Below, in pieces: positions 33,721-46,500 of a stretch of DNA of 64,000 bases. A model generated the notes under the pieces. The model ran no database searches and was not told the DNA's origin. It saw only the letters and a list, made by a program, of their open reading frames with translations. Origin of the DNA: Saxidomus purpurata (lineage: Eukaryota > Mollusca > Bivalvia > Venerida > Veneridae); contig JAFMSR010000019.1 of assembly GCA_022818135.1 (NCBI GenBank), forward strand, positions 34,354,362-34,418,361, written 5' to 3'. The translations under genes were made by a program, and so were the position numbers. How positions within the stretch are numbered: position 1 is the stretch's first letter; the number at the start of each line of letters is the position of its first letter.

Positions 33721-34020
33721 TAAATCTTTAAAACTGCCACTCAAGTGGTTTAAACTGATTTCAAACTGATGTATGTTCAATGTTTACTATCGCACGTATA
33801 TTGTAATAACTTAACCAACGTAAAACACTTACCTTTATCAGTTTAAAAAAAAGAAATTTTAACTAAGTAATAAATCTTTAAAACTGTCGCTCAAGTGGTT
33901 TAAACTGATGTCAAGCTGATGTGTGTTCAAGGTTTACTATCGCACGTTTATTATAATAACTTAACCAACGTAAAACACTTACCTTTATCAGTTTTAAAAC
34001 AGAAGAAATTTTTACTTACG
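33721..34020. repeat. 150-bp tandem duplication
   Basis: Two copies (33721-33870, 33871-34020) of about 150 bp differ at a small number of bases ('actgccactcaagtggttta' versus 'actgtcgctcaagtggttta'). Each carries, on the minus strand, AACTGATAAAG|gtaagtg, a textbook donor (exon ends at 33833 and 33983). This could be a duplicated untranslated first exon of the chitin synthase, but no transcript evidence is available. Confidence 0.85.
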
Positions 34021-34825
34021 TAATATATATTATAATTAGTTGTTATAAACCATTGTTTTCAAAGTTAAAAAGATATTGAATGATGCAAGTATCACTGTAA
34101 ACACTGTATGGTATTGTTTACTTACTATGTATCAAGTTTTTGATGAAAGTGTTTTATCTCTTTGATGTTATTGTTATGTTTTACTTACTTGATTAAAGTA
34201 GTTTCATTGAATACTATTGGTCAGAGGACGGACATATTCCGCATCTCTTATCAATAAGCCGGTCGTTAGTTGGTTTTCCTCTTTAAATTTATAAAACAAA
34301 AAAGCGGTACTAAGTAAATACAATCTTAATTTAATAGATGAGAGTCGAAGGTTGCTGGCTTGAAATCACTAACCTGTGATATAGTGACATTCATGGGTTC
34401 GAGCCGAGTTACCGATCTAACCTTTTTATTTGGCAGTTTCTTACGGAATCGGGATGTGTTACTGACTTTTTCCTTGAACATTGGTTAGGTAAACTGCCCA
34501 CCTGCACAATGTAAATGAAATACAATTGAAAAGGGCAATTGCCAGGAAAGAAACAATAGATTAGCAGAATTAAATTATTATCAGAAACCTCCACCAAAGG
34601 TTGGGTAAATGTTTTCGGCGCATGCGCCTTGATTTGATTTCTTTTGAGGTCCTGAACGGTCTTATATCACTAGTAAATAAATAGTTACTCCAAACTTATG
34701 TTAATTATTAGACCCAGTGTAGTGTAACCAGTGAAAAAAACGGTCAATATTTTGAGTAACATATTAGATAAGAAAAACAAGGATAAAGTTTTCTTTACTG
34801 ATGCAAACTTAAGCATAATTAGGGA

Positions 34826-34985
34826 GACATGGTGCTAGCAGCCGGAGTACTCAGTCTGGGGAGACTTAGACCTGTAAGTGAAGGGCTCCGGGTTCATCTG
34901 CACATTTTTCTCATTCTGTGACATTTAACCCCTCTTATTGCATAAACAGATTAAACCTTGACAGAAATTTTAATTATGAAATCTA
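34826..34985 (+). mobile_element. tRNA-derived SINE, family D (degraded)
   Basis: 'gaagggctccgggttcatct' B-box region, then 'ctgtgacatttaacccctct' and 'tgcataaacagattaaa'. The plan matches the copy at 61325-61500. Confidence 0.5.
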
Positions 34986-35005
34986 CCTAAGCATTGTCTT
35001 GATAT

Positions 35006-35170
35006 AGATATCTAGTTTGGAAGCGTATAATTTCAAATTTACTGTGATATTCTTGACAGCAATTTATACTATATAAGTCGGTCAAAAAGATATCTAGTTT
35101 GGAAGCGTATAATTTCAAATTTACTGTGATATTCTTGACAGCAATTTATACTATATAAGTCGGTCAAAAA
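35006..35170. repeat. 82-bp tandem duplication
   Basis: 'agatatctagtttggaagcg' to 'atataagtcggtcaaaaag' is repeated almost exactly once, offset 82 bp. It is followed by a fragment of the GCTGCTCGCTCTCAG MITE (35190-35262). Confidence 0.9.
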
Positions 35171-35426
35171 GCTATAATTCAAGTTCATGTGTCTATTCGT
35201 TCTAAAATATGCCCTTTTAATACAGCTTGAACAACTTCACCAATATCTGACAGTGAGCAGCGTATATGTTTCTCATTTGTTAGTGCAGGTTCAAATCAAT
35301 TCTGGTTTCTATTCATATTCCTTGTATAATTCTTTTAAATTTATTGATTGTCTATTTCTATTTTAGTTGATGTATCAATACCATTTCTGCCAAAACTCGC
35401 GTTCGGCTTTTGGGTTTCAAAAAATA

Positions 35427-35429
<3 letters not shown>

Positions 35430-35468
<39 letters not shown>

Positions 35469-35482
35469 GGGGGGGGGTTGTT

Positions 35483-35539
<57 letters not shown>

Positions 35540-35579
35540 GGGTTTTTTTTTTTTTTTTTTGTTTGTTTTTTTTTGGGGT

Positions 35580-35635
<56 letters not shown>

Positions 35636-35684
35636 GTTTTTGGGGGGGGGGGGGTTTTTTTGGGGGGGGGTTTTTTTTTTTGTG

Positions 35685-35716
<32 letters not shown>
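35430..35716. repeat. Tract of only T and G homopolymers
   Basis: Nearly 290 bp in which the plus strand has only T and G, in long runs, including 53 G in a row (35581-35633). The open frames across it are homopolymer translations. It may be true simple sequence or a consensus error. Confidence 0.95.
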
Positions 35717-35718
<2 letters not shown>

Positions 35719-37280
35719 GACTAGATCGGGTCCAGATCATCTTTTCTTCAAAATCTGTCAACCCCATGCAGTCGTATGGCCATACATTTTACATAAAGTG
35801 GCACTGCATACATCTAGCAGATTATATTCTGGACACAAATTCTGGTAAAATGAGGCATTTTTCCCCATATGTTCTTCTTCGCAATTGTATTTATTTATCA
35901 CTTTACGTTCATTGAACACATAATCTATGTTTCGAAAATATAATCAGCTAGATGTAGGGATAGCCCCTTTAAAGCAGTACAGTTTTCAATATTATATTAA
36001 ATTTATTATTGTGAGGTTCTGTGAAAGAATGATAGTGACTGAAGACGAAGTAATAAAGAAACCTTATTAGTTTTACGGGGCGTTTTCCATGTATATATCC
36101 TGTTTGCATTTAATGTTGGAATTCAGGGTACATATTCAGATATAGAAGACAAAAGTCCGTTTAACGATTAAACTCTGCTGCAACTACTACATGCAAGCCA
36201 AACTGATCAAATTGATAACATTACTAAAATATTTAACGTGTAAATGTTCGGAGTGTCTCAATATTGTATGGAATAGTAATTTAAGGTACGTGTCGCTGAA
36301 TTTAAAAAAGAACTAACTCCTTCATAATTTAAGAAAGGGAAGGGCTTTTTTTAAATGGTATACGAAAACTGTATTACCCGCCTAGACATAATATCATATA
36401 ACTCTAGGCGGAAAATATATTCCAAATCGCAAATAACATAAATATTGAGACCTTTTATATTTTAATATTCGTTTTTTCAGAAAGTTTGAAGAACTTTATT
36501 TTTTCACCTAAATCTGAGAGTGAGCAGCGTTAATCTTTCTTATTTGTTGGTATAGGTTCGAATCCATTGTGGCTTCTACCTTGTAACTTAATGAACTTAT
36601 TGGTTGCCTATTGAATAAAAGTAATATATGCTTTCTTTGGGTTAGATTTTATACGATTAAAGTAAGTTTTCCACAGTAGTGACGGAAAAATGGAGTGATT
36701 AAAGCTTTCTACTTTTAAGTTTACTGTAAAAGTTGATTTTTTTTCGCGAGGTTTTCATTTGAACTAGTTTTCGCGGATGGATGACTACAAACTCGCTAAA
36801 ATTGCAAAAAAAAACGAGTATACACACAATTATGCTCGCTCGCAAATTCAAAACTAAAAACGCGAACAAATAAAATTTTAAATGGGAAAATAGAGGGAAT
36901 AAACAACTAGCGAATACAAACACGTTTACAGTATTGTCTATTTTCAGACATTTTGTTATATTGTATCGTCTTTTGCGATCAATTAGGGTCCAGATTATCC
37001 TTCCTTCAACTCCATGCAGTCTTTTTACATTTATACATACTGTTACCGTCATAGCAGTAGTGTGTCGTTAATGATTACACCGTTTTTGTTTTAAAATCTT
37101 TTTAACGTAAAGTCTTCCAACACCTGAAATGAAATTCCTTTTAGTATTAAAGCAAACTTTAATCAGGTGCCAATGTGAGCTTGTAGGACCTCCCTGTGTC
37201 CGGCGTCCGTCGTCATGTGCCATCCGTCATGCTTTATCAACTTTCCAAAACCACTGAGCCAAATTCATTAAAACTTCTCA

Positions 37281-39899
37281 TATGGAACGCCTTTACTGTC
37301 TTATTATGTTGTATTGTATTATACGCAGTACATTTCCATGTATACGAGGCACATATTTCATTTGACATGGTACATGCACATTTAGAGGGGTAACTTTTTC
37401 GTGATTGCAGGCCTTTTCTTTTATATATGGTGGTTATTTAATAATAGCAGTGCAAAAATATGGATATACAGTAGAATAACCATTATATGTTGTACAAACG
37501 ACGTTATATGCTGTACAAACAGCATTATATGCAGCATTTTTTCGATACAAGAGGTGGATTTTATTATATGCATGAGTGTACCTTCATACGTTGTATGTTG
37601 ATTAATAGGGTGGTAGATGTTTAAACGTATGAAGTGCGTTCGTTTCATTGTATACGTGGTGAATTATTACTTATACTAAGATAATAAATCAGTATGTGGT
37701 GGTGCATAGTCAATATACATGTGTCAACAACTTGTATGTAGTAAATACTTTTTAATTATGTTTGTTGCAAACAACTATATAAGCTCTACATACGGCATTA
37801 TTGCGGTGCTTTTCCCATTATGATGATGATACTTGAAGACAGTCTCTAAAAAACTCTCGGCGGAAATACCGAGCGATCAAGAAAAAAGCTAGACACCGTA
37901 CAGTAAAATCGAGGTAGCGCTTGCATGTACCTCAAAATGTTTGTCTGCATGGTCACAAAAACATTGATATTTCTAAAGTATGCACCAATTAGGAATATTA
38001 GTCGGAAAAAAATATTTAAATTTTTTTTTAAAAATAAATAAAAAAAAAAAAAAAAAAAAAAAGGGGGTGCCTGACGTTGTCTGATTAGGGGGCAAGTGAA
38101 AATCATAACTATGAGGTAAACTGCATTCAGTTTGCTCTGTTGAATAATTATTGGGAAAAAATCGAACTTCAACAAAACAGTTAATAAAGGGAATTACTCT
38201 AAAAACAAGAGCTGTGTCATGACAGCGCGCTGCTTTTGAAGGTTTGTCAGTAATACGGGGTTTTTGTGCAAGAATAGGTAATTGTGTATTTTGTAATTGT
38301 GTAAGAAGTAATGTAAAAATATAAACACTATCCACATCAATTCTATTTTTAGCAAAGGGACCTTGACCTTGTTGGACAACCCCAAACCACCACCCCATGC
38401 AAGTTCTTTACATGTCCTTACTTTACACCAAGTTTGAAGGTCGATACACCTATGTTAGTGAAGAATTGAGCATAAACCGATTTTCTATCTTCATAATGGT
38501 GACCTGACCTTGTTCAGACCGGGGGAGAGCACCCCAAAAGCGACCCCAAGCGGGCTCTTCAAAGTTCTTACTAGACATCAAGTTAGTTACTGAGATATGG
38601 ACTTACATGTATGTCTAACTCGAAAAATAAAGAGCCATAATTGCATTTGTATGCTAGATACAGTTATCTAACTTGATTATTGACGTAGGTGTGATGGGGC
38701 TGGGAAACCTTGTATAAAGTTTAAATGCAATACATCAAGTAGAATTGAGATATGGACTTTAAGCTGCTCGCTCCCAGGTTTTGGTGCAAAAATAAAGTTC
38801 TTCAAACGTATGAAAAATAACATATTTTAGAAGAATAGTCATTTATAAAAGGTTCCAGTATAAATACTGTAAGTGTATCGTAGATTTTAAATAATACGCT
38901 TCCAATTGGAAGCATTTCACGCTTTTGAAATTCCAATATAAATATATGGATCTAGTGTAAAGGTGCCGTAAAACCAAGATATTCAACGATTTTTGCAAAT
39001 CCTACCTAGATTTTACTTGTGTTGTTCATTCTAGCTCTTTAGTTTTATGTTCTATATATTAGTATATCATTGTTGAAAATTTAATTTTCTCAACGACAAC
39101 TGTGAGCGAGGTGCAGCTTTAATTTAATTGCATGCAAAACTTTAACCTGATTTCTTAGTCGAAAAGAAGGAGGGCCATACTTTGCATTATATACAAGATA
39201 TAGTTATCTGCTTGATTGTTTGTTTCAATGCAATACATAAAGTTTTATTGAGATATGGACTCGGTAACGCTATACATTGGCACGTCTATGGTTGATGACG
39301 TGACCGCTATTTATAGTAATATTGATCATATTTCCGGAAAGATTCCGGAGAAGCCGGAAAGAGATCATCGTAATGGAAAAGACCACATATAATGCGTATA
39401 CACCATGTATATAGTAGAATGGACCGAACATAAAAAAAAGAAAATGCCGTTTCAGGTACGCCATGTATATTACCAAATGCATGCGTACATTGTTTTTGTA
39501 AACAAATAACTATAATTCACCACGTATAGAATTAACGCAAGCACTTCATATATTTAAACATCTACCACACCTATTGACCAACATACACCGTTAAAGGTAA
39601 AACTACTGCATATAATCAAAATACCACCGCAGGTAGATCGAAACAAGACTGCATATAATGTCATTTGTACTGCATATAAGCTGTTTGTATTGCACATGAC
39701 GTTGTTTGCACTTGCCATATAATGGTTATTCTACTGTATCTTCAACTTTTGCACTGCTATTATTAAATAACCACCGTAATGGAAAGGCACTGTTTATCAA
39801 TGAAGAAGTACCATGTCAAAGAAATATGTACCTCGTATACATGAAAATGTACTGCGTATAATACAATACAACATCATAAGACAGTAAAGGCGTTCCATA
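37281..39899. mobile_element. 2.6 kb foldback transposon with 6-bp target-site duplication
   Basis: Left terminus 'tatggaacgcctttactgtc', right terminus 'gacagtaaaggcgttccata'. The inverted arms are about 550 bp (37281-37830 and 39340-39899), about 90% alike over the outer 90 bp and more diverged inside. Flanks are TTCTCA on both sides (37275-37280, 39900-39905). No transposase frame was seen in the 1.5 kb centre, which holds a nested MITE (38758-39122) and an A-run (38040-38062), so it is non-autonomous. It interrupts a dispersed repeat that resumes at 39906. Confidence 0.9.
38758..39122 (-). mobile_element. GCTGCTCGCTCTCAG MITE nested in the foldback element
   Basis: 'aagctgctcgctcccaggtt' to 'gacaactgtgagcgaggtgc', with the inner blocks in inverted orientation relative to 26217-26587. 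Confidence 0.85.
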
Positions 39900-42800
39900 T
39901 TCTCAGGTATATTCCTTGGGTGGTCCTTCATCAGATTGTCAAATAATTATATTCTAGACATAACTCTATGTTAGAAATAGGAGAATATTAAATTTATTTT
40001 GCAAAAACACAAGCCTTTGGTATATAGCTTAGATATTTGGTCCTCTACCACGATTGTTCAAAACTTTTAAAGGGAATTCTTTAAAAATCTTCGTCTCCAA
40101 AACCACAAGACCTAGAGCTTATGCATGTGGTATGTATCATTGTTTAGGTGACCTTTACCAAATTTATTCAAATCATGCCACTGGGGTCAAACTTGACCAC
40201 ATCTTAGGGGTCCCTTATCTGTATATAGAGTCACGAGAACAATTTCAAAATTGTTCTGAAACTGTATGGTCCAAAGCAAAAAGCATTATCTAGTGATCAA
40301 CTACGATCTTGTTCACATTGTGCTCCGGGAGTCAAAATTTATCCATGCCCATGGTTAAACCTATTATGTTCAAAACGTCGAGAACGATTGGGTAGAGGAT
40401 CCTCATACTTCATGCATAGGTTGATCTTAACCAGCAGGTGATCTATATTGACCTCTAGGTCAGATCTACTTTGTCCAACAACTGGAGAACAATTTGGCCT
40501 ATGGTCTTCAAACTAGATAGTTAGGTTGGTCTTGACCAGTAGATTACCATTTAAATATTGAGGGCACACGGTCAACCTTGGGTCACTTGACCTACTGATC
40601 TAATTTCTTGTCGGTTGATTACCTAGCACAACGTGTCAGGACGAGCTATTAGCACCACTGACCACTCGGCGTCCGTCGTACTACGGTCCGTCAACTATTT
40701 CTTTCAAAAGACATCTCCTGTTTAACCAATAAACAAAAAAAAATTAATGCTGATGGAATTTGGCAGGGTTGTTCCTTGCATGCAATTTTATCAACGTTGT
40801 TTACAAAAATTCCATTCTATCTAAGACTCTAGAAGCTACGCCAGAAAAAGGAAAACGTTTAAAAATCTTCTTCCCTAAAACAACAAGACCTAAAGCTTAG
40901 ATATTTGGCAAGTAGCATTGCTTAATTCACCTCGACCAAGATTGTTCAAATCATGACCCCATGAGCAAAATTGTCCCTGCTCGATGGTCACATGATTTCA
41001 CAAAGGCTTATGTAGGAAAAAGTTTTCTTCCCTAAAACCTTTATGGTCTACATCTTAGATATTTGGTGTGTGAAATTATCTAATTGACCTCTACCAAGTT
41101 TTTTTCTAATATTGACCCCGCCATTAATCCGCCGTAGTAAAGACCTGTGGTTCACAAGAAGTCAGTATCTTTACTGCTTTGTGAAAGGGCTTTAAGACGA
41201 CTACTGAATGATAATTTTTCAGCACTGTATAAACAAATCAGATACCGCGACGGTCCCATAATTCTACATAATAGTGTATGTCTGAAAGAATACTGAGATG
41301 TGTGAGTCGGTTTTTTCAGCTCTGCTGCGTTTCAACCAAACAGGCTATCATCCGTGACAAAGATTGTTTTAAATAGTGAACAGAGGTACCAGTTTCATGT
41401 GTAAGTAAATGACATAAAAGAGGTACGCCGTAGTGACGTAGATTTAAGGCGTTCCTCGGATTCAACCTCGATTTTAGGCTTTCAGATTGACGCGTTCCTC
41501 AGGTTAACCTGGATTTAAGCGCTCCTCGGATTGCTTTTCGCAAAAACGTATTTTTTATATATAGCTGATTTTGAATTGAAATGTGAGCGCAGAAACTTAC
41601 TTGCTTGCATGGAGGATTCATTCGTCCTTGTGTGGGCCTTATTCTGTAGTGCATACTTTTTCTACTGTAAATCAATTCATTTTTGCGCAAATGATTGATT
41701 ACGTTTTGCCGATTGTCGGGCTCATTCGCGGCTAATTTAATTGGTAGTTTTAGAAAAACAAAGACATAAAAAATAGTATAAATGAAAGTAGATTTTAAGG
41801 ATAAATTATTCGCGTAAAGTATATATCGACTCCGGATATAACAAAATTCCGGATATAAGGAACAATATTTTGTGCCCGAATTTGTTTCTTTCTATTTTAA
41901 GCTCATCTGGCTTCGCCAGGGTTAGCTTTTCTAATTGATGATTGTCCGTCGTCCGTCAACATTTTTATTCAAATGACAACTCCTCTGAAACCACTAGGCC
42001 AATGATAAAAACTATGCAGGAATGTTCCTTGCATGAAGCTCTACCAAAATTATTCAAAAAATTCCAATGCTATGGCAACAAATAGGAAAAACTTTAAAAA
42101 TCTTCTCTGAAACAACAAGACCTAGAGCTTAGATATTTGGCATGTAGCATTGTCTAGTGGACCTCTACCAAGATTGTTCAAATTATGACCCCAAGGTCAA
42201 AACTGACTGGTCATTTAGTTTTGCCTAGTCTTTATATAGGGAAAACGTTTAAAATCTACTTATCTGAAACCACAAGTTCTAGATCTTAGATATTTGGTAT
42301 GTAGCATTGTCTAGTAAATCTCTACCAAGATTGTTCAAATAATGACCCCCGGATTAAAATTGACCCCGCGCGTGTGGTCACTTAGTGTTTCTTCCTAGGC
42401 TTATATAGGAAAAACTTTAAAAATCTTCTTCTCTAAAACCACAAGGCCGAGCGCTTAGATATTTGGCATATTGCATTGTCTAGTAGTCTCCTACCAAGAT
42501 TGTTCAAAATATGACCCCTGGATTAAAACTGACCCCGCGCGGGGTTTTGCACATTAGGCTGATATAGGAAAAACTTTAAAAATCTTCTTTTCGAAAACCA
42601 CAAGGCATAGAGCTCAGATATTTGGCATGTAGTATTGGCTAGTGAACCTCTACTAAGATTGTCCAAATTATGACCCCCGGATCAGAATTGACCCCGCACG
42701 GGGGTCACTTAGCTTTACTTAGGCTTATATAAATAAAATTTTTAAAAAAATGTACTTCCTTGAAACCACAAGGCCTAGAGCTTAGATATTTGGCATGTAG

Positions 42801-43009
42801 CATTGCTCAGTTGACCCTTTCAAAGTTTGTTCAAATTATGCCCCTGGGTGCCAAATTGACCTTGCCCTACCCGAGGGGGGGGGGGTCATTTGTTTTACAA
42901 AGACGTATATAGGAAAACCTATTTGGTATATAAGATTGTCTAGTGATCTTCCACCAGGCAAGTGAACTTGTACCAAGGTGAACGATATAGGGCCATTTGG
43001 CCCTCTTGT

Positions 43010-43100
43010 TATATGAACATAATATATTGATATAACAAACTCCGGATATAAGGAACACATTTAAATGGTCCCAAGCCGCTCGTTATAAACGGAATTTACT
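43010..43100. mobile_element. 'ccggatataagg' TIR element fragment
   Basis: 'tataacaaactccggatata', 'aggaacacatttaaatggtc', 'cgctcgttataaacggaatt'. Its end lies about 260 bp beyond the protease stop codon. Confidence 0.7.
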
Positions 43101-43199
43101 GTATTCTAAAGTTTGCGGAAAACAGACCTCCACGAATATGGCGAAAATAAAGTGCACACAAAATTTAGTTGGTAACTAGTAAAGTAATTATTAGTGTTG

Positions 43200-43205
43200 T
43201 TTATT
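43200..43205 (-). terminator. Possible poly(A) signal of the protease
   Basis: AATAAA on the minus strand, about 155 bp past the stop codon; the first such hexamer noticed downstream. Not proven. Confidence 0.4.
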
Positions 43206-43359
43206 TTACTTATGTTATATTTAGAATCTATACATAGATATACAATGTACGTATACATGTGCTATAAGCGACAGAAAACAATGGTTGTTTTTTTACTTCG
43301 TCTATCAGCGGTACAATAAATCCAGAAACATATTCAACCAGGTTAAGTGTATTTTTCAA

Positions 43360-43572
43360 TCACTTGTACACATTAAAATCACCTTTTACAAATCGTTTTC
43401 CAACGGGAGGGTCATACGCATTTAAGACTGATTGTATCCAGTCAATATATTTCGGTACGTTTGTATACACGCCAGGTGTGTACTGTGCGGCGCAGCTGTA
43501 GCCCCACGACACTATACCAGCAACCTTGTAGATTCCGCCCGACTCGCAAACCATTGGTCCACCACTGTCTCC
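43360..43572 (-). CDS. Serine protease exon 8 (catalytic Ser, stop)
   Basis: [55 protein letters not shown] and a basic tail to VYK-stop. The acceptor is acatttcag. The oxyanion and S1-pocket residues are standard for trypsins. Confidence 0.96.
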   Translation of the reverse strand, partial: GDSGGPMVCESGGIYKVAGIVSWGYSCAAQYTPGVYTNVPKYIDWIQSVLNAYDPPVGKRFVKGDFNVYK

Positions 43573-46500
43573 CTGAAATGTTCATAGCAATGCATTACTC
43601 GTTTGTGAGACAATACTTACTCCAAATACAAATTATCGTCTATATTTTAACAAAATGTCCGGCTGAATACATTCTAATTATTATCCCCGGTCGCAAAGCG
43701 AAAGTATGAATGATCTCCACATGCAAGTCCGTCCGTAGCATTCGTGTCCTCTTCATATCTCCTTCATCGTTTCCGGGATTTTTATAATCGAGCTCAAAAT
43801 CTTTTCTCACGTACAGATCTGGCGTCACAAGCGAAATTTAAAAAGATGAATTTAAAGGTTTGAATTTTGCCACTGAACTACACACAAGATGAATGTGGCA
43901 TGGCCACTAAAAAAAGTAGACTCTCAATGCAAAGATTCACGTATCTTGAATTCATATTCTTCTTAAATTTATTTGTTGGTCCTGCAATAAGCGGAAGAGC
44001 TTCAAATCTTAAAACAGAGACCTTCATCACCATGAAATATAATCTATATTTTTTATCCATCTGCACAAAAAACGAAACGGGCGGAAATATTTAACTGTCA
44101 TATCAAAGTAAAAGCGAAACAGACGGAAATATATTACTAAACATCTTGATAAACTAGATGGGTGTTCAGTAGAATACTTGTGTCGCCCTCTTACGCTTTG
44201 TCAGAATAACCAATAACTTTGTGACAAAATCTAAGTACAACAAGGGGCATAACTTTGTCAAATATGACCTTGACCTACAAAATTTGGCGGCATCATGACG
44301 TTTATGTCATAAGCAATACAATTTGAAAGTTTGGTGAAGAAATCTTAAGAAATGGCAAAATTATAGCCATCATTAAGTTTTCGTGACAAAATCTAAGTAC
44401 AAAATGGGGCGTAACTATGTCAAATATGACCTTGACCTACAAAATTTGGCGGCATCACAACCCTTTTGACATAAGCAATACAATTTGAAAGTTTGATAAA
44501 GAAATCTTAAGAAATGGCAAAGTTATGGGAAAAATCTAATATAAAAAGGGGCATAACTCTGTCAAATATTGCCTTGACCTACAAAATTTGGCGGCATCAC
44601 GACCCTAATGTCATAAGCAATACAATTTGAAAGTTAGATGAAGAAATCTTAAGAAATGGCAAAGTTACAGCCAACGTTAAGTTTTCGTGACAAAATCTAA
44701 GTACAAAAAGGGGCATAACTCTGTCAAATATGTTTTTGACCTACAAAATTTGGCGGCATCATGACCCTTTTGTCATAAGCAATACAATTGTAAAGTTTGA
44801 TGAAGAAACCTTAAGAAATGGCAAAGTTATAGCCAACGTTAAGTTTGTGTGACGGACGGACGGACGGACCGACGGACGGACCGACGGACAAAGCGATCCC
44901 TATGTATCGCCTTTTCTCCGAAAGGGCGACACAAAAACGAAAGTGGCAGAAATGTTTAAATGGCATATCTGGACAAAAAGCGAAACGGACGAAAATGTTT
45001 AACGGATATATCTGGACAAAAACGTAACGGACAGAAATATTTTTCAGACATAACTTGACAAAACTTGAAACGGACAGAAATGTTTTACGGACATATCTGG
45101 ACAAAAAGTGAAACGGACAGAAATATTTTACGGACATATCTTGACAACAATTGAAAGTGGTAGAAATATCTAGGCAAAATGCAAATTGGTTGAAAATGTG
45201 CAACGTACATAATATAAACAAAAGCGAAACGGGATGAAATGTTGAACGGGCATAGCTTGACAAAAAACGAAACGGTTGAATATCTGGACAAGAAACTTAA
45301 CGGAAAGCGTGGCGGAAATGTGTAGCTGTCATATCTCACCTGGCAGCTGTCGATTCCTCCATGTTTAAGGCCAGCACAGAGCATGGTGTCCGGAATATTT
45401 CTGTCCAGAAGGTAAGTGCATACATCTTGTGCTAACACTGGGATATTTGCCTTATACAATGCATGTGTTCCGTGGCCACCTGAAAAGAATAAAAAAACGG
45501 TTAAGTTAAAAAAGGTCTTAGGTTGGGGCGTTTCATAGCAACATGCATAAGATAGATACTAAAAAGTCCTAAGTCCTATACCCTACTCCACGCCATCACC
45601 CCTTTTAGTCTCATCAGAGTCAACGAATTCCTTCCTGTAACCGTAAGAAGCCGTTAGGCTAGTTTTCAGAAGTCCTGAACAGCACCGTAGGTAAAAACCG
45701 GTATGAGTCTCTTGTCCTTTACTGTTGTTCAACTGTATCAGCGCGTTACATGTAGCCTCGAGATCGGAAGGTACCGGATTCGATCTCCACCAGTGCCACG
45801 GCGGTTGTGTCCTTAGGCAAGACACATATATTTCAACACTGCCTCCTTGTCTCTTCAAGATTGATTAATGACTCTCGAGAGCGATTAATCTAAGTTGTAA
45901 GAACTTGTAAAGAACTTATTTCGCAATCGAGAATAAATAAATTAGTACAAAATTAACTGTACCTGTGAAAGCAGCGCCCCAGCCGGTTATGACACACGTT
46001 TCCATCTGGAAGTTGTCAGTGGATTTAGGCAGGCATACAGGTCGTACAAACCCGTTGATCTCCACGTCCTCCGTAAGCTTCATCATGGCTATGTCGTCGT
46101 TATACTTTACCGGGTCGAAGTGAGAGTGCACGAATATTGTGTCGACCTATAAATCATACTTATAATAAGAGTTGTCTAAGTATAATAAACTCCGTATATA
46201 ACGATTCCGGATATAGCAAAATTTCGGATACTAGGAACAAAATTTCTAGACACGATGTTTTTTCATTCTTTATTTAATGTAAAAATGCGATATGGATATA
46301 ACAAAATCCGGATATAAAGAATAAACTTAAATGGTCCCAAGGCGTTCGTTATATACGGAGTTTAATGTATCCGGTCGTATAACTGAAAAACTCAAGACGT
46401 GGTATCATGTTCATAGTTGCCCGTTCACAGTTTCATATGAAAAATTTATATTTCTCCCAAATGATATATTAAGACACAAAATTTTGAAGCAGATGTTTGA

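Larger units (their letters stand above)
37170..43005. repeat. Long dispersed repeat with 160-170 bp internal units (split by foldback element)
   Basis: Starts near 'caggtgccaatgtgagcttg' with 'ggcgtccgtcgtc' and resumes after the foldback insertion. From about 40030 it shows repeated units such as 'cacaaggcctagagcttaga', 'tatttggcatgtagcattgt', 'ctaccaagattgttcaaa', 'tgaccccgc'. Tandem copies start near 42105, 42264, 42436, 42599 and 42769. It ends at 'gggccatttggccctcttgt', the same terminus as at 13338 and 16918. No gene was seen in it. Confidence 0.75.

Noticed and set aside
35348..35915. Long Phe/Gly or Lys/Pro open frames
   Set aside because: Homopolymer translation of the T/G tract in all frames.
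42836..43060. Short minus-strand ORFs near the protease 3' end
   Set aside because: They lie in the terminal part of a dispersed repeat and a TIR element.
44811..45459. Minus-strand ORFs of 124-150 codons
   Set aside because: Apart from the true exon 7 (45340-45479), they read the 62-bp minisatellite and the inserted element.
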